Positions 18,777 through 28,384 are shown, counted from the stretch's first letter. The stretch: DNA of 53,520 nt from Prochlorococcus sp. AG-449-J16 (GCA_003209565.1 QCQK01000007.1:1-53520), one strand, 5' to 3'. Program-made: numbers and translations. Notes: generated by a model not told the origin, from the sequence alone.

Positions 18777-20237
18777 ATGAAACTTAGAGTAGTAGCAATA
18801 ATAATATTATTATCTTTATTAATTTTTTTTGGTTTTAAAAAAGTTTCTGCTAATAAAAATAAGGAGCAAAGTACAAATATTGAGCAACTAAATATCTTAA
18901 AATATATTCCTGAAAAAAATAAATTATTATTTATTTCAAATTTAGATAACTTTAATATAGTTGACAATAATGAAAAAGATAAAAATACAAAAAATCAAGA
19001 TGACTTTATTTTAATTAAAGATTCTTTATTAGATTACTTAGGTATAGATCTAGGGAATAATAAATTAAAAGATATCTATGATAATGAACTTATAATTTCA
19101 ACTTTTGAGAATAATAAAAAACTTAAAGATGATATTTTGATTGTTTTTAAAATTAAGCCAGAAAAAACAATAGATGATTTATTAAATTTGCCTAATAAAA
19201 TAGATCAGGTTGATGAAGTGATTGCAATCAATAGAGAAAATAAAATAAGTTTCCTTAACTCAATATATCGCACCAAAGATAATTATATAATTGCTTCATC
19301 AGATAAAAAATTAATCAAAAAAAGTATTAACTCCAGTAATCATTTTAAAGAAAAAAAATTTGAATATGAGCAAAAACTTTCGGGCGTAAAAAACGAAAAA
19401 AATATATTATTTACAAACAAATTTTGGGAAAGTATATTTTTTAATAAAGGAATTTTTACTGAGAATAATGAGGATTTCGTAGCTACAACATTTAACTTAA
19501 AAAATAAACATTTGATTGTAAAATCATATTTGCTAAATAATAAAAAAAAGCTTGATATTCTTTCTTACGATAAGCTAATCAATCAAAAGAATAATAATGA
19601 AAATAATCCTGAAGTTTCAATTTTTAGTGATGTAAAAAATTTTGACAAAAACATTAAACCTTTAATAAATGATTTTGAACAAAGTTTTGTTGAAGATTTT
19701 AATCATAATGCAAATCAAAACATTTTAATTCTCAACTCAAAAAAAGATTGGCTCATTACTTTTGAAAAAGATACTGAAGATCAATTTGATTTAAGTTCTT
19801 TAAAAAAACTAAAAGATTTCAATAAATATACTTTGAAACAAAAGGAAGATATCTACTCGATATATTCCAAAGATATTCTTGAAGAAAAAGACAATGTAAT
19901 ACAACAATTAACTTTTGAAAACATCTATTCAATAGAAGCAGGAGGTTTGCAATTCATAAGTAATTATTTAGTTGATAATAAAAAATTAGAAAAAATCACA
20001 AAAAAATTTTTTCACTTAAAAAATAATAAAGATAAATCTACTTTTCTTTATGCAAAAGTTGATATCAAAGATGGTGATTCTAATAAAATTGAAAATTTTT
20101 CAAATTTGGAGGATCTTAATTTTCTTATTAGAAATATTTTAAAAATATCAAATGAAGAATCTCTAGAAATCATAAGTCAATCTATTCCAGAAAAAAATCC
20201 AATTCTTTATACAGAAAAAAGTTTAAAAATCCTTTAA
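18777..20237 (+). CDS. Membrane-anchored K/N-rich protein, possibly DUF3352-like
   Basis: About 486 residues. One hydrophobic segment sits at the N-terminus (MKLRVVAIIILLSLLIFFGF), followed by a long hydrophilic part very rich in Lys, Asn, Asp and Ile, predicted outside the membrane. Phrases such as NILKYIPEKNKLLFISNL and KDDILIVFKIKPEKT recall cyanobacterial DUF3352 proteins, but I am not certain. No catalytic motif is visible. I prefer the ATG at 18777; a TTG six bases upstream is also open. It stands alone, divergent from the rhodanese gene by 89 bp and 124 bp before gltA. It appears to be a fast-evolving protein. Confidence 0.7.
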   Translation: MKLRVVAIIILLSLLIFFGFKKVSANKNKEQSTNIEQLNILKYIPEKNKLLFISNLDNFNIVDNNEKDKNTKNQDDFILIKDSLLDYLGIDLGNNKLKDIYDNELIISTFENNKKLKDDILIVFKIKPEKTIDDLLNLPNKIDQVDEVIAINRENKISFLNSIYRTKDNYIIASSDKKLIKKSINSSNHFKEKKFEYEQKLSGVKNEKNILFTNKFWESIFFNKGIFTENNEDFVATTFNLKNKHLIVKSYLLNNKKKLDILSYDKLINQKNNNENNPEVSIFSDVKNFDKNIKPLINDFEQSFVEDFNHNANQNILILNSKKDWLITFEKDTEDQFDLSSLKKLKDFNKYTLKQKEDIYSIYSKDILEEKDNVIQQLTFENIYSIEAGGLQFISNYLVDNKKLEKITKKFFHLKNNKDKSTFLYAKVDIKDGDSNKIENFSNLEDLNFLIRNILKISNEESLEIISQSIPEKNPILYTEKSLKIL

Positions 20238-20361
20238 TAACGTGATTCAAAGAAGGTTGAAACAGAATCATTTTAAATTTTTGTGAAGTTAATAACTTGT
20301 GGTTAATTAAAAATTAATTGACTATCTTTAATCTATAAGTATTTGATATTGAATTAAGCAA

Positions 20362-21507
20362 TTGGATAGCAACAAACTAATTTTAAAACCAGGATTAGAG
20401 GGTGTACCAGTTACTAATTCATCTATCTGTGATATTGACGGAAACAAAGGTAAATTATTGTACAGAGGCTACTCCATTGAGGAGCTCTCCAAAAAAAGTA
20501 GTTTTCTTGAAACTGCTTACCTATTAATTTGGGGTGAATTGCCCACAGCTACTCAACTGAGAGATTTTGAACAAGAAGTTCAAATGCATCGCAGATTAAG
20601 TTTTAGAGTCCGCGATATGATGAAATGTTTCCCTGCGACAGGTCATCCTATGGATGCTCTTCAATCAAGCGCTGCTTCCCTAGGTCTTTTCTATTCACGT
20701 AGAGCAATAGATGATCCTAATTACATCTACAACGCAGTTATAAGACTAATAGCAAAAATACCAACTATGATTGCTGCGTTTCAACTTATAAGAAAAGGAC
20801 AAGACCCTATACAACCGCGAGATGATTTAACTTACTCATCAAATTTTCTCTACATGCTAACTGAAAAAGAACAAGACCCAATAGCTGCAAAAGTTTTTGA
20901 TAGATGTCTAATTCTACATGCCGAACATAGCTTAAACGCCAGTACATTTAGCGCTAGAGTGACCGCAAGCACTCTTACAGACCCATATGCAGTTATTGCC
21001 TCTGCAGTAGGTACCTTGGCAGGCCCTCTCCATGGAGGAGCCAATGAGGATGTAATTGCAATGTTAGAGGAAATCAAAACCCCAGAAAATGCAGCTTCTT
21101 TTTTAGACAACGCAATAAAAAATAAAAGTAAGATAATGGGCTTCGGTCATAGAGAATACAAAGTCAAAGATCCAAGAGCTATTATTCTTCAAAAACTCGC
21201 AGAAGAGCTCTTCATCAGATTTGGAGCAGATGAAATGTATGAAGTTGCTAAATCACTAGAGGCAGAGGCAATACCAAGACTTGGACCTAAGGGAATATTC
21301 CCAAACGTGGACTTTTATTCTGGTCTGGTTTATAGAAAACTTGGTATTCCGCGTGATTTATTTACTCCAATTTTTGCCATATCTAGAGTTGCTGGTTGGT
21401 TAGCTCATTGGAGAGAACAACTTGGAGCAAATAGAATTTTTAGACCATCGCAAATCTATACTGGTTCAGAGCCACGAGATTGGATAGGTCTAGAAAATAG
21501 AGAATAA
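20362..21507 (+). CDS. gltA: Citrate synthase
   Basis: 381 residues. It condenses oxaloacetate and acetyl-CoA into citrate, the entry to the incomplete cyanobacterial TCA cycle that feeds 2-oxoglutarate for nitrogen assimilation. The catalytic histidines are in HAEHSLNAST and MGFGHREYKVKDPRA, with the aspartate in NVDFYSG. GPLHGGANEDV is the family signature. The length fits the small type II-like prokaryotic form. The start is TTG at 20362. It is 76 bp before ndhA on the same strand. Confidence 0.97.
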   Translation: MDSNKLILKPGLEGVPVTNSSICDIDGNKGKLLYRGYSIEELSKKSSFLETAYLLIWGELPTATQLRDFEQEVQMHRRLSFRVRDMMKCFPATGHPMDALQSSAASLGLFYSRRAIDDPNYIYNAVIRLIAKIPTMIAAFQLIRKGQDPIQPRDDLTYSSNFLYMLTEKEQDPIAAKVFDRCLILHAEHSLNASTFSARVTASTLTDPYAVIASAVGTLAGPLHGGANEDVIAMLEEIKTPENAASFLDNAIKNKSKIMGFGHREYKVKDPRAIILQKLAEELFIRFGADEMYEVAKSLEAEAIPRLGPKGIFPNVDFYSGLVYRKLGIPRDLFTPIFAISRVAGWLAHWREQLGANRIFRPSQIYTGSEPRDWIGLENRE

Positions 21508-21583
21508 TATTTGCAGCTTTTCATAAAAAACACACATATTCTTTATGAAGAGTTAAGGTATTAAGTAAATAACAAAAAAAATT

Positions 21584-22702
21584 TTGGATTACGGATTAGA
21601 TCTAGAATATAGTTTTAATGAATTCTTAAAAGGTTTTGGCCTTTCAAGCGAAATTGCTCATATAATCTGGCTCCCTCTACCCATGCTTTTAGTTTTGGTA
21701 GCGGCAGTTGTTGGCGTTTTAGTAACCGTTTGGCTAGAAAGAAAAATATCTGCGGCTGCTCAACAAAGAATAGGTCCCGAATATGCAGGAGCGCTTGGAG
21801 TCCTTCAACCGATTGCAGATGGTCTAAAGTTACTTGTCAAAGAGGATATTATTCCTGCTAAAGCTGATGGAATTCTCTTCACTGCAGGTCCTATATTAGT
21901 CCTTGTCCCTGTGATCCTATCCTGGCTTATTGTCCCTTTTGGACAAAACCTTTTAATAAGTAACGTTGGTATTGGAATTTTTCTATGGATTGCTTTAAGC
22001 AGTATCCAGCCAATTGGGCTACTTATGAGCGGATATGCATCAAATAATAAATATTCTTTACTAGGAGGTTTAAGAGCAGCGGCACAATCAATAAGTTATG
22101 AAATACCTTTAGCTTTATCCGTACTAGCTGTAGTACTAATGACAAATTCACTAAGTACTGTTGATATTGTTAACCAACAAAGTGGTGCTGGAATCCTGAG
22201 TTGGAATATTTGGAGACAACCAGTAGGCTTTATAGTCTTCTGGATTTGCGCACTTGCAGAATGTGAAAGACTTCCATTTGACTTACCTGAAGCTGAAGAA
22301 GAATTAGTTGCAGGATATCAAACTGAATATGCAGGGATGAAATTCGCATTGTTCTACCTTGGAAGTTACATTAATTTAATTCTTTCAGCATTATTGGTAT
22401 CAATACTTTATTTGGGAGGATGGGGGTTCCCTATACCAGTTGAATTAATAGCTAAGTTTCTTAATTTGCCAATTAATGCACCCTTCATTCAGGTTTTCAC
22501 TGCATCAATAGGAATTGTAATGACTGTTTTAAAAGCCTATCTTTTAGTTTTCATTGCAATATTATTACGTTGGACAACTCCTAGAGTAAGAATAGATCAA
22601 CTTTTAGATCTAGGGTGGAAGTTTCTTCTTCCAATTTCTCTTGCTAATCTTTTGATAACTGCAGGTTTAAAACTTGCTTTTCCACAATTCTTTGGTGGTT
22701 AA
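21584..22702 (+). CDS. ndhA: NDH-1 subunit A (NuoH/ND1 homologue)
   Basis: 372 residues, about eight transmembrane helices. It forms the membrane side of the quinone channel at the junction with the hydrophilic arm. Conserved loops include [37 protein letters not shown] and [24 protein letters not shown] (motifs at about residues 47-90 and 225-248). The start is TTG at 21584. First gene of the plastid-like order ndhA-ndhI-ndhG-ndhE. Confidence 0.97.
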   Translation: MDYGLDLEYSFNEFLKGFGLSSEIAHIIWLPLPMLLVLVAAVVGVLVTVWLERKISAAAQQRIGPEYAGALGVLQPIADGLKLLVKEDIIPAKADGILFTAGPILVLVPVILSWLIVPFGQNLLISNVGIGIFLWIALSSIQPIGLLMSGYASNNKYSLLGGLRAAAQSISYEIPLALSVLAVVLMTNSLSTVDIVNQQSGAGILSWNIWRQPVGFIVFWICALAECERLPFDLPEAEEELVAGYQTEYAGMKFALFYLGSYINLILSALLVSILYLGGWGFPIPVELIAKFLNLPINAPFIQVFTASIGIVMTVLKAYLLVFIAILLRWTTPRVRIDQLLDLGWKFLLPISLANLLITAGLKLAFPQFFGG

Positions 22703-22770
22703 ATTTAAGTAAAAATACCTAAATTTAAAATTATTCCACTAAAATAAAATAACTAAGTAAATTTTTCAAA

Positions 22771-23397
22771 ATGAACAATTTCCTTCAACAAATAAATAGC
22801 TATATCAAGGAAGCATTTAATGCTGGTAAATATTTATACAATGGTATATCGGTAACTTTTGATCATCTTCGAAGAAGGCCTGTTACCGTCCAATATCCAT
22901 ATGAAAAATTAATACCTTCTGAAAGATATAGAGGAAGGATACATTATGAATTTGATAAATGTATTGCTTGCGAAGTCTGTGTAAGAGTATGTCCCATCAA
23001 TCTCCCAGTAGTTGATTGGGTAATGAATAAAGAAACCAAAAAAAAGGAACTTAGAAATTATTCAATAGATTTTGGAGTTTGTATTTTTTGCGGAAATTGT
23101 GTTGAATATTGTCCAACTAATTGTCTATCGATGACCGAAGAATATGAATTAGCTAGTTTCGATAGACACAATCTGAATTTCGATAACGTAGCACTTGGTA
23201 GACTACCTACAAACGTCACTACAGATCCTTCAGTTAAACCTCTAAGAGAACTTGCCTATCTTCCTAAAGGTGTAATGGACCCTCATGAAATCCCAGCTTC
23301 AGATACTAGAGTTGGTAAATTACCCGAAGAAGTCTATGATTGGATGAGGCCTGAATCCAATGAAAATAAAGATAAAGTATCTAATCCAACCAAATAA
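22771..23397 (+). CDS. ndhI: NDH-1 subunit I, 2x[4Fe-4S] ferredoxin-type
   Basis: 208 residues. It carries two 4Fe-4S clusters that pass electrons towards the quinone site. The cluster motifs are [12 protein letters not shown] near residue 64 and [12 protein letters not shown] near residue 103, each CxxCxxCxxxCP. The N-terminal helix ([26 protein letters not shown] region) binds the membrane arm. The C-terminal ~60 residues are variable and acidic. It lies 68 bp after ndhA and 13 bp before ndhG. Confidence 0.97.
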   Translation: MNNFLQQINSYIKEAFNAGKYLYNGISVTFDHLRRRPVTVQYPYEKLIPSERYRGRIHYEFDKCIACEVCVRVCPINLPVVDWVMNKETKKKELRNYSIDFGVCIFCGNCVEYCPTNCLSMTEEYELASFDRHNLNFDNVALGRLPTNVTTDPSVKPLRELAYLPKGVMDPHEIPASDTRVGKLPEEVYDWMRPESNENKDKVSNPTK

Positions 23398-23410
23398 TTT
23401 CCATTAATTT

Positions 23411-24010
23411 ATGTCCATTGCAATAACAACACAATTTATTTGTTTTACAGTTCTATCTTTAGTTGTAATTATCGGAGCCCTTGGTGTTGTATTGCTCGAA
23501 AGTATTGTTTATTCAGCTTTTCTACTTGGAGGAGTTTTCATGAGTGTTGCAGGATTATATCTACTTTTAAATGCAAGTTTTGTCGCGGCGGCTCAAGTTT
23601 TAGTTTATGTAGGTGCAGTGAATGTATTAATAATTTTTGCTATTATGCTTGTCAATAAAAAAGAAGATTTAAAGCCTATCAATGACATAAAATCGAGAAG
23701 AATTATATCAACATCGATATGTTTAACTCTACTAAGCCTCTTAATAAGAGTTGATTTGACCAATGTATGGAGCTTTTCAAATCCTCAAAATTCTATTGGA
23801 GAAGAATCAACTATTAGAATTGGTGAACATCTATTTAGTGATTATTTACTCCCATTTGAAGTGGCTTCAGTTTTACTTTTAATGGCAATGATTGGGGCTA
23901 TTGTTTTAGCTAGAAGAGATGTAATGAGCAAAGATATTTCGACAGGACTACCTGTTGATCAAGAGTTAATTGAAAAATCATCAGAACCATTACTTACAAA
24001 TAAAAATTAA
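23411..24010 (+). CDS. ndhG: NDH-1 subunit G (NuoJ/ND6 homologue)
   Basis: 199 residues with five hydrophobic helices. Membrane subunit next to the quinone site. The helix VAAAQVLVYVGAVNVLIIFAIML at about residues 58-80 is the conserved pi-bulge helix of the ND6 family, and the last helix contains LLLMAMIGAIVLARRD. It is followed by a hydrophilic tail of ~30 residues. It sits between ndhI (13 bp) and ndhE (18 bp). Confidence 0.95.
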   Translation: MSIAITTQFICFTVLSLVVIIGALGVVLLESIVYSAFLLGGVFMSVAGLYLLLNASFVAAAQVLVYVGAVNVLIIFAIMLVNKKEDLKPINDIKSRRIISTSICLTLLSLLIRVDLTNVWSFSNPQNSIGEESTIRIGEHLFSDYLLPFEVASVLLLMAMIGAIVLARRDVMSKDISTGLPVDQELIEKSSEPLLTNKN

Positions 24011-24028
24011 TCCTTAGACTTTCTTATT

Positions 24029-24349
24029 ATGAATTTAGAATCAATTCCTCTTCAAGCCTTTTTAATAGTATCTTCAGCACTATTTTGCATTGGTATTTGG
24101 GGATTATTAAATAGCAGAAATGCAGTTAGAGTTCTTATGAGCATTGAATTAATGCTCAATGCGGTCAATATAAACTTGATGGCGTTTTCTTCGTATATTG
24201 ATAATAATTTAATTCAAGGACAAGTTTTTACGATTTTTGTGATTACTGTTGCTGCCGCAGAAGCAGCCGTTGGATTAGCTATACTTTTATCTCTTTACAG
24301 AAATAGAGTGACTGTAGATATGGAAAGTTTCAATTTATTAAAGTGGTAA
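24029..24349 (+). CDS. ndhE: NDH-1 subunit E (NuoK/ND4L homologue)
   Basis: 106 residues, three transmembrane helices, the usual size. It belongs to the proton-translocating membrane arm. The conserved glutamates lie in [17 protein letters not shown] (helix 2) and in [16 protein letters not shown] (helix 3). It follows ndhG by 18 bp and precedes nadK by 9 bp, completing the A-I-G-E block. Confidence 0.97.
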   Translation: MNLESIPLQAFLIVSSALFCIGIWGLLNSRNAVRVLMSIELMLNAVNINLMAFSSYIDNNLIQGQVFTIFVITVAAAEAAVGLAILLSLYRNRVTVDMESFNLLKW

Positions 24350-24358
24350 AAGCATTCA

Positions 24359-25270
24359 ATGAAACTTTCATTAGTGCTCATTGTATATCGTTCAGATAGT
24401 TCTATAGCTTTAGAGGCTTCAAAATTTTGTGAAGAAGTTCTTAAAGCTAAAAATATTAAATCAAACAGGATTGAAAGTGATTTTCATAAAGAGGAAATTG
24501 AAAAATATCTTTGCAAGTCAGAATCAAAACCAGACATAGGAATAGTACTTGGTGGGGATGGAACCTTCCTGAAATTTGCAAATGTATTAGCTGATTATGA
24601 TATTCCTTTATTGAGCATAAATATTGGTGGTAATTTAGGATTTCTTACTCAAGAAAAAGATTTTTTATTTGACAAATCTTTTATTGAAATCCTACAAAAC
24701 GAAGAATATATAATTGACCTTCGTAATAGATTAAATTGCAATGTTTATATGAATGGGAAAAGTTCGAAGAAAAAAATTATAAACAGTTACCAAGCATTAA
24801 ATGATTTTTATTTTAAATCTGTTGAAGAAGATATATCTCCTACAAACCAAATACAAATTGAAATAGATAATGAAAAAGTAAATGAATATAAAGGAGATGG
24901 ATTGATTATATCTACATCTACTGGTTCAACAGCATACTCTATGGCTGCAGGTGGTCCAATAGTGCACCCTAGTATAGATGCAATGATAATTAACCCTATA
25001 TGCCCCATGAGTTTAGCTAGTAGGCCAATAGTTATACCTAATACTAGTAAGGTAATCATTAAACCGGTAAAAAAAAATAAAGGGGAAATTAAATTATGGA
25101 AAGACGGTTCAAAATGTATGACCATTAAAGAATCTTATTTTTGTGAGATCAAAAAAGGTGGCTCAGCTTGCAAAATAATCAAGTTTAAAAAAAGCACTAA
25201 CTACTACAATACTCTTACAAAAAAACTAGATTGGAAAGGTGATTTATCTCTAAAAAATCCAGAAAATTAA
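24359..25270 (+). CDS. nadK: NAD kinase
   Basis: 303 residues. It phosphorylates NAD to NADP, the electron acceptor of photosynthesis. [10 protein letters not shown] (65-74) is the catalytic GGDG motif with D67. The NE/D segment is replaced by the cyanobacterial form around ALNDFYFK, and [23 protein letters not shown] is the conserved central block. Cyanobacteria often have two NadK paralogues; only this one is in the window. It directly follows ndhE by 9 bp and abuts the CYTH gene, a sensible association with NDH-1 and pyridine nucleotides. Confidence 0.95.
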   Translation: MKLSLVLIVYRSDSSIALEASKFCEEVLKAKNIKSNRIESDFHKEEIEKYLCKSESKPDIGIVLGGDGTFLKFANVLADYDIPLLSINIGGNLGFLTQEKDFLFDKSFIEILQNEEYIIDLRNRLNCNVYMNGKSSKKKIINSYQALNDFYFKSVEEDISPTNQIQIEIDNEKVNEYKGDGLIISTSTGSTAYSMAAGGPIVHPSIDAMIINPICPMSLASRPIVIPNTSKVIIKPVKKNKGEIKLWKDGSKCMTIKESYFCEIKKGGSACKIIKFKKSTNYYNTLTKKLDWKGDLSLKNPEN

Positions 25271-25768
25271 ATGGCTTTAGAAATAGAAAGACGATTTCTT
25301 ATTAAAAATGATAATTGGAAAGAATTCATCACAAAAAAAATCTTTATTGAACAAGGATATTTATCAAAAAGTTGTGATGATTGGATTATCAGGATAAGGT
25401 TGACAGGTAAAGACTTTAAAATTGCCCTCAAAAAACATATTAAAAATTTTACCAACTTTGAATTTGAATACTCTATTCCACGAAAAGATGGTGAATCAAT
25501 AATGTCAAATCTTTCAAATACAATAAAAAAAGAAAGATATTTTTTAGAATTTGAAAAAAAATCTTGGATTATAGATTGCTTTAAAGAGAATAACTATCCA
25601 CTTGAAATTGCTGAAATTGAACTTTCCAATGAAGAAGAAAATTTCAGTCTCCCATCTTTCATATCAAAAGAAATTACAGGGGTGAGACATTACTCTAATT
25701 TCAGTCTTTCGTACAAACCTTTTTCAAAATGGAATGACGATTATTTGACAACTTTCAAAAATTACTAG
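25271..25768 (+). CDS. CYTH-domain triphosphate tunnel protein
   Basis: 165 residues. It begins with the CYTH signature ALEIERRFLI (E4, E6, R8 in place of the more usual lysine). QGYLS, WIIRIRLTG and FALKKH-like strand segments follow, with EIAEIEL near residue 115. Such proteins bind triphosphates and metals; known bacterial relatives act as tripolyphosphatases or, rarely, adenylate cyclases. Which substrate this one uses cannot be read here. It starts on the base after the nadK stop, so it is likely co-translated with nadK. Confidence 0.87.
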   Translation: MALEIERRFLIKNDNWKEFITKKIFIEQGYLSKSCDDWIIRIRLTGKDFKIALKKHIKNFTNFEFEYSIPRKDGESIMSNLSNTIKKERYFLEFEKKSWIIDCFKENNYPLEIAEIELSNEEENFSLPSFISKEITGVRHYSNFSLSYKPFSKWNDDYLTTFKNY

Positions 25769-25827
25769 TCAAAAGAACCACCTTTCCTTTATATTTCCTT
25801 TATATTTTCAAATATGTTTTTCTTAGC

Positions 25828-26013
25828 ATGTATGGTCTTTACGATAAAGAAGGAATATTGAGATTTATCAACTCAGACAAAGATGCTTGTATAGCATATG
25901 CTGAACTCTTCCAATTACATTCTACAAATTATTGTTTGATGGATTTAACTAGTGATACAAAAAAAGTAATGGACACTAATTTTGATCAGAGTCAGGAAGG
26001 GAACAACAATTAA
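25828..26013 (+). CDS. Small conserved protein of unknown function
   Basis: 61 residues. It begins MYGLYDKEGILRFINSDKDACIAYAELF and has an acidic, asparagine-rich end. The composition and reading are orderly, and it seems to be a picocyanobacterial hypothetical protein, although I cannot place it in a named family. Two cysteines (about residues 22 and 36) are visible. No membrane segment. It is 59 bp after the CYTH gene. Its last 38 bp overlap the 3' end of the PedR-like gene on the opposite strand, so one or both C-termini are constrained. Confidence 0.6.
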   Translation: MYGLYDKEGILRFINSDKDACIAYAELFQLHSTNYCLMDLTSDTKKVMDTNFDQSQEGNNN

Positions 26014-26254
26014 ATCCATCTCTACAAATCTTTCCATTATCCATCGCCCAATTTAACAGTGCTACTCTATTTTTAGAACCTGTTTTTGTAAACATATTAC
26101 TTACATGATTATCAACAGTTCTTTTACTGATAGTAAGTTTTACCGCAATTTCTTGATTTGTAAGCCCATCAGCTACAAGATCTATGATTTCCATCTCTCT
26201 TGTTGAGAGACCCATCATATCAATGTTGTTTACTTCTTCATCAACCATTTGCAT
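25976..26254 (-). CDS. Small LuxR-type HTH regulator, PedR-like
   Basis: 92 residues, consisting almost wholly of one LuxR/NarL HTH domain: LSTREMEIIDLVADGLTNQEIA and SKRTVDNHVSNMFTKTG, then RVALLNWAM. There is no receiver domain. The tail has three cysteines (C77, C83, C84). Size, lack of receiver and C-terminal cysteines recall PedR (Ssl0564 of Synechocystis), a regulator that senses photosynthetic electron flow through thioredoxin. I infer PedR by this resemblance and have not aligned it. Its start is 77 bp from the divergent metF start. Confidence 0.75.
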   Translation of the reverse strand: MQMVDEEVNNIDMMGLSTREMEIIDLVADGLTNQEIAVKLTISKRTVDNHVSNMFTKTGSKNRVALLNWAMDNGKICRDGFNCCSLPDSDQN

Positions 26255-26312
26255 TTAAACAGTTCCTTTTTTATATTAATTTAGTTTAGCAATCAAAGTA
26301 CACTTGTTAGCC

Positions 26313-26320
26313 AAGGAGGA
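26313..26320 (+). promoter_or_regulatory. Strong Shine-Dalgarno sequence before metF
   Basis: AAGGAGGA is nearly a full anti-Shine-Dalgarno complement, 11 bases before the TTG start at 26332. Most genes in this window show no such site. It supports the TTG as the true start and may offset the weak initiation codon. Confidence 0.75.
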
Positions 26321-26331
26321 AACAAAAGCAA

Positions 26332-27222
26332 TTGAAATCAAAACTTCAGCAGACTTTAGAAAAAAAATCCAAAGTAATAACAGCAGAATTAATGCCGCCC
26401 AGAGGTGGGGACCCCATAAGATCTCTTAAGATAGCACAACTTTTGAAAGATAAGGTACATGCAGTTAACATTACTGATGGAAGTAGAGCTGTAATGAGAA
26501 TGTGCAGCTTGGCAATGTCCAAACTATTACTGGAAAATGGCATAGAACCAGTAATGCAAATATCTTGCAGAGATCGTAATAAAATTGCTTTACAATCAGA
26601 CATTCTTGGAGCAAATGCTTTAGGAATTAAAAACATTTTATGCATTACTGGTGACTCAGTAAGAGCCGGGGATCAACAAGATGCTAAAGCGGTACACGAG
26701 TTTGAATCAGTAAGATTGCTTCAACAAATTCAAGCCTTCAATAAAGGAATTGACCCTACTTTAGGAGAACTCTCAGATAAAAAAACATTTATATTTTCAG
26801 GAGCTGTTGCTGATCCAAATTGCCGAAATCAAAGAAGTTTAGAAAAAAGAATGAGAAAGAAAAAAGAGGCTGGAGCTGGCTTCATACAAACGCAAATGAT
26901 TATGGAAAAAAAAAATTTGATACAATTTTGCAAAAAAATTAGCAACCCTCTTGAAATTCCTGTAATTGCAGGCGTTTTCCTATTAAAGTCTTACAAAAAT
27001 GCTCTTTTTATCAATAAATACGTCCCCGGAGCTAACATCCCCGAAAATATCATAAATCGTCTTAAAGATTCTAAAGATCCTTTAAAAGAAGGTATTCAAA
27101 TTGCCGCAGAGCAAGCTCAAGATTATATTAATATTGCAAATGGGATTCATATAATGGCAGTTAAAGCAGAACATTTAATCCCTGAGATTCTTGAAAAAGC
27201 TGATCTTAATCTGGAATATTAA
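26332..27222 (+). CDS. metF: Methylenetetrahydrofolate reductase
   Basis: 296 residues. FAD enzyme making 5-methyl-THF for methionine synthesis. ITAELMPPRGGDP near the N-terminus holds the catalytic glutamate. VNITDGSRAVMRM, LQISCRDRN-like (MQISCRDRNK), LCITGDSVRAGDQ, and the QTQMIME segment match the MTHFR barrel in order. The start is TTG, supported by a strong ribosome binding site. The 3' end overlaps the nucleotidyltransferase gene on the other strand by 17 bp. Confidence 0.95.
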   Translation: MKSKLQQTLEKKSKVITAELMPPRGGDPIRSLKIAQLLKDKVHAVNITDGSRAVMRMCSLAMSKLLLENGIEPVMQISCRDRNKIALQSDILGANALGIKNILCITGDSVRAGDQQDAKAVHEFESVRLLQQIQAFNKGIDPTLGELSDKKTFIFSGAVADPNCRNQRSLEKRMRKKKEAGAGFIQTQMIMEKKNLIQFCKKISNPLEIPVIAGVFLLKSYKNALFINKYVPGANIPENIINRLKDSKDPLKEGIQIAAEQAQDYINIANGIHIMAVKAEHLIPEILEKADLNLEY

Positions 27223-28384
27223 TCAAATCACTACCTAGTAGTTCTGCCATTGCCTTTTGCTGTGGTGATGGTTCAGTCATATCAGATCTTCTAGAATCTG
27301 TTATCAACCAATCCAAAGAAGCATCTTGCAAATCGAAGTGATCTCCATTTTTGTCTACACAGTAACGTCCAAAAACTAATTTATCAACCAGCCGAACACT
27401 CTTGCCAATTTTGGAATAATCAAAAATAATTGAATTATCAATTGTTGCACCTTCGCAAATACAACAACTTGGACCAATCATAGCTGGCCCAATAATTGTT
27501 GCGCCATCTTCTATTCTTGTCATTCCACCAATGTATACTGGGCCTGCAATATCAACTTTGTCCCAATTAGCAGCAACATTTAATCCTGTAAAAACTCCAG
27601 GTTTAATTTCTTTGCCAGGTATATCAACTTGTCTTACCTTCCCTTGTAATACATTACGAATAGCACTCCAATAATCAGGAACTTTTCCAATGTCTACCCA
27701 TTCAAAATCCATTGGAAGTGCAAAAAATGGCAAATCCATTTCAACAAGTTTAGGAAAGAGATCAGCACCAATATCAAATTTTTCACCTGATGGGATATAG
27801 TTGAAAATTTCAGGTTCAAAAAGATAAATACCTGTATTAATAGAATCACCCAACGCCTCATCTATTGATGGCTTTTCTTGAAAAGCCTTAATTCTGCCAT
27901 TTTTATCTGAGACAACTACGCCATAACTGGATACTTGATCTCTAGTTACTTTTTTAGTGATTAAGCTTGCAATTGCTCCCTTTTCTTTGTGTTTCTTAAC
28001 TGCTTTTGTCAAATCTAAGTCAACTAAAGCATCACCACAAAGTACAACAAAAGTTTCATCAAAGAACTTTTGAAAATCTTGAATTTTTTTTAAACCTCCT
28101 GCTGATCCTAAAGCATCTCCAATCAATTCCCCATCTTCAATTCTACCTTCGAAACTATATGCTATTTCCACTCCGAATCTTTGACCATCTCTGAAGTAAT
28201 TTTCTATTTCTTCCGCGAGATGAGACACATTAACCATTATCTCTTTAAAGCCATGCTCTTTTAAAAGTTCCAAAAGAAACTCCATTACCGGTTTTTGCAA
28301 AATAGGTATCATAGGTTTTGGAATAATATGAGTTATTGGCTGAACACGTGTACCTTTACCTGCCGCAAGTATCATTGCCTTCAT
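27206..28384 (-). CDS. Sugar nucleotidyltransferase with left-handed beta-helix domain
   Basis: 392 residues. The N-terminal domain begins MKAMILAAGKGTRVQPIT with IPKPMIPI, the signature of NDP-sugar pyrophosphorylases, and VLCGDALVDLDL contains the metal-binding aspartate. From about residue 260 there are hexapeptide-like repeats (VYIGGMTRIEDGATIIGPAMIG) forming a beta-helix. It may be a mannose-1-phosphate guanylyltransferase or a glucose-1-phosphate thymidylyl/uridylyltransferase; the sugar and base are not determinable here. It is likely to serve cell-surface or compatible-solute glycan synthesis. scpA lies 48 bp downstream of its start on the same strand, transcribed earlier. Confidence 0.9.
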   Translation of the reverse strand: MKAMILAAGKGTRVQPITHIIPKPMIPILQKPVMEFLLELLKEHGFKEIMVNVSHLAEEIENYFRDGQRFGVEIAYSFEGRIEDGELIGDALGSAGGLKKIQDFQKFFDETFVVLCGDALVDLDLTKAVKKHKEKGAIASLITKKVTRDQVSSYGVVVSDKNGRIKAFQEKPSIDEALGDSINTGIYLFEPEIFNYIPSGEKFDIGADLFPKLVEMDLPFFALPMDFEWVDIGKVPDYWSAIRNVLQGKVRQVDIPGKEIKPGVFTGLNVAANWDKVDIAGPVYIGGMTRIEDGATIIGPAMIGPSCCICEGATIDNSIIFDYSKIGKSVRLVDKLVFGRYCVDKNGDHFDLQDASLDWLITDSRRSDMTEPSPQQKAMAELLGSDLINIPD

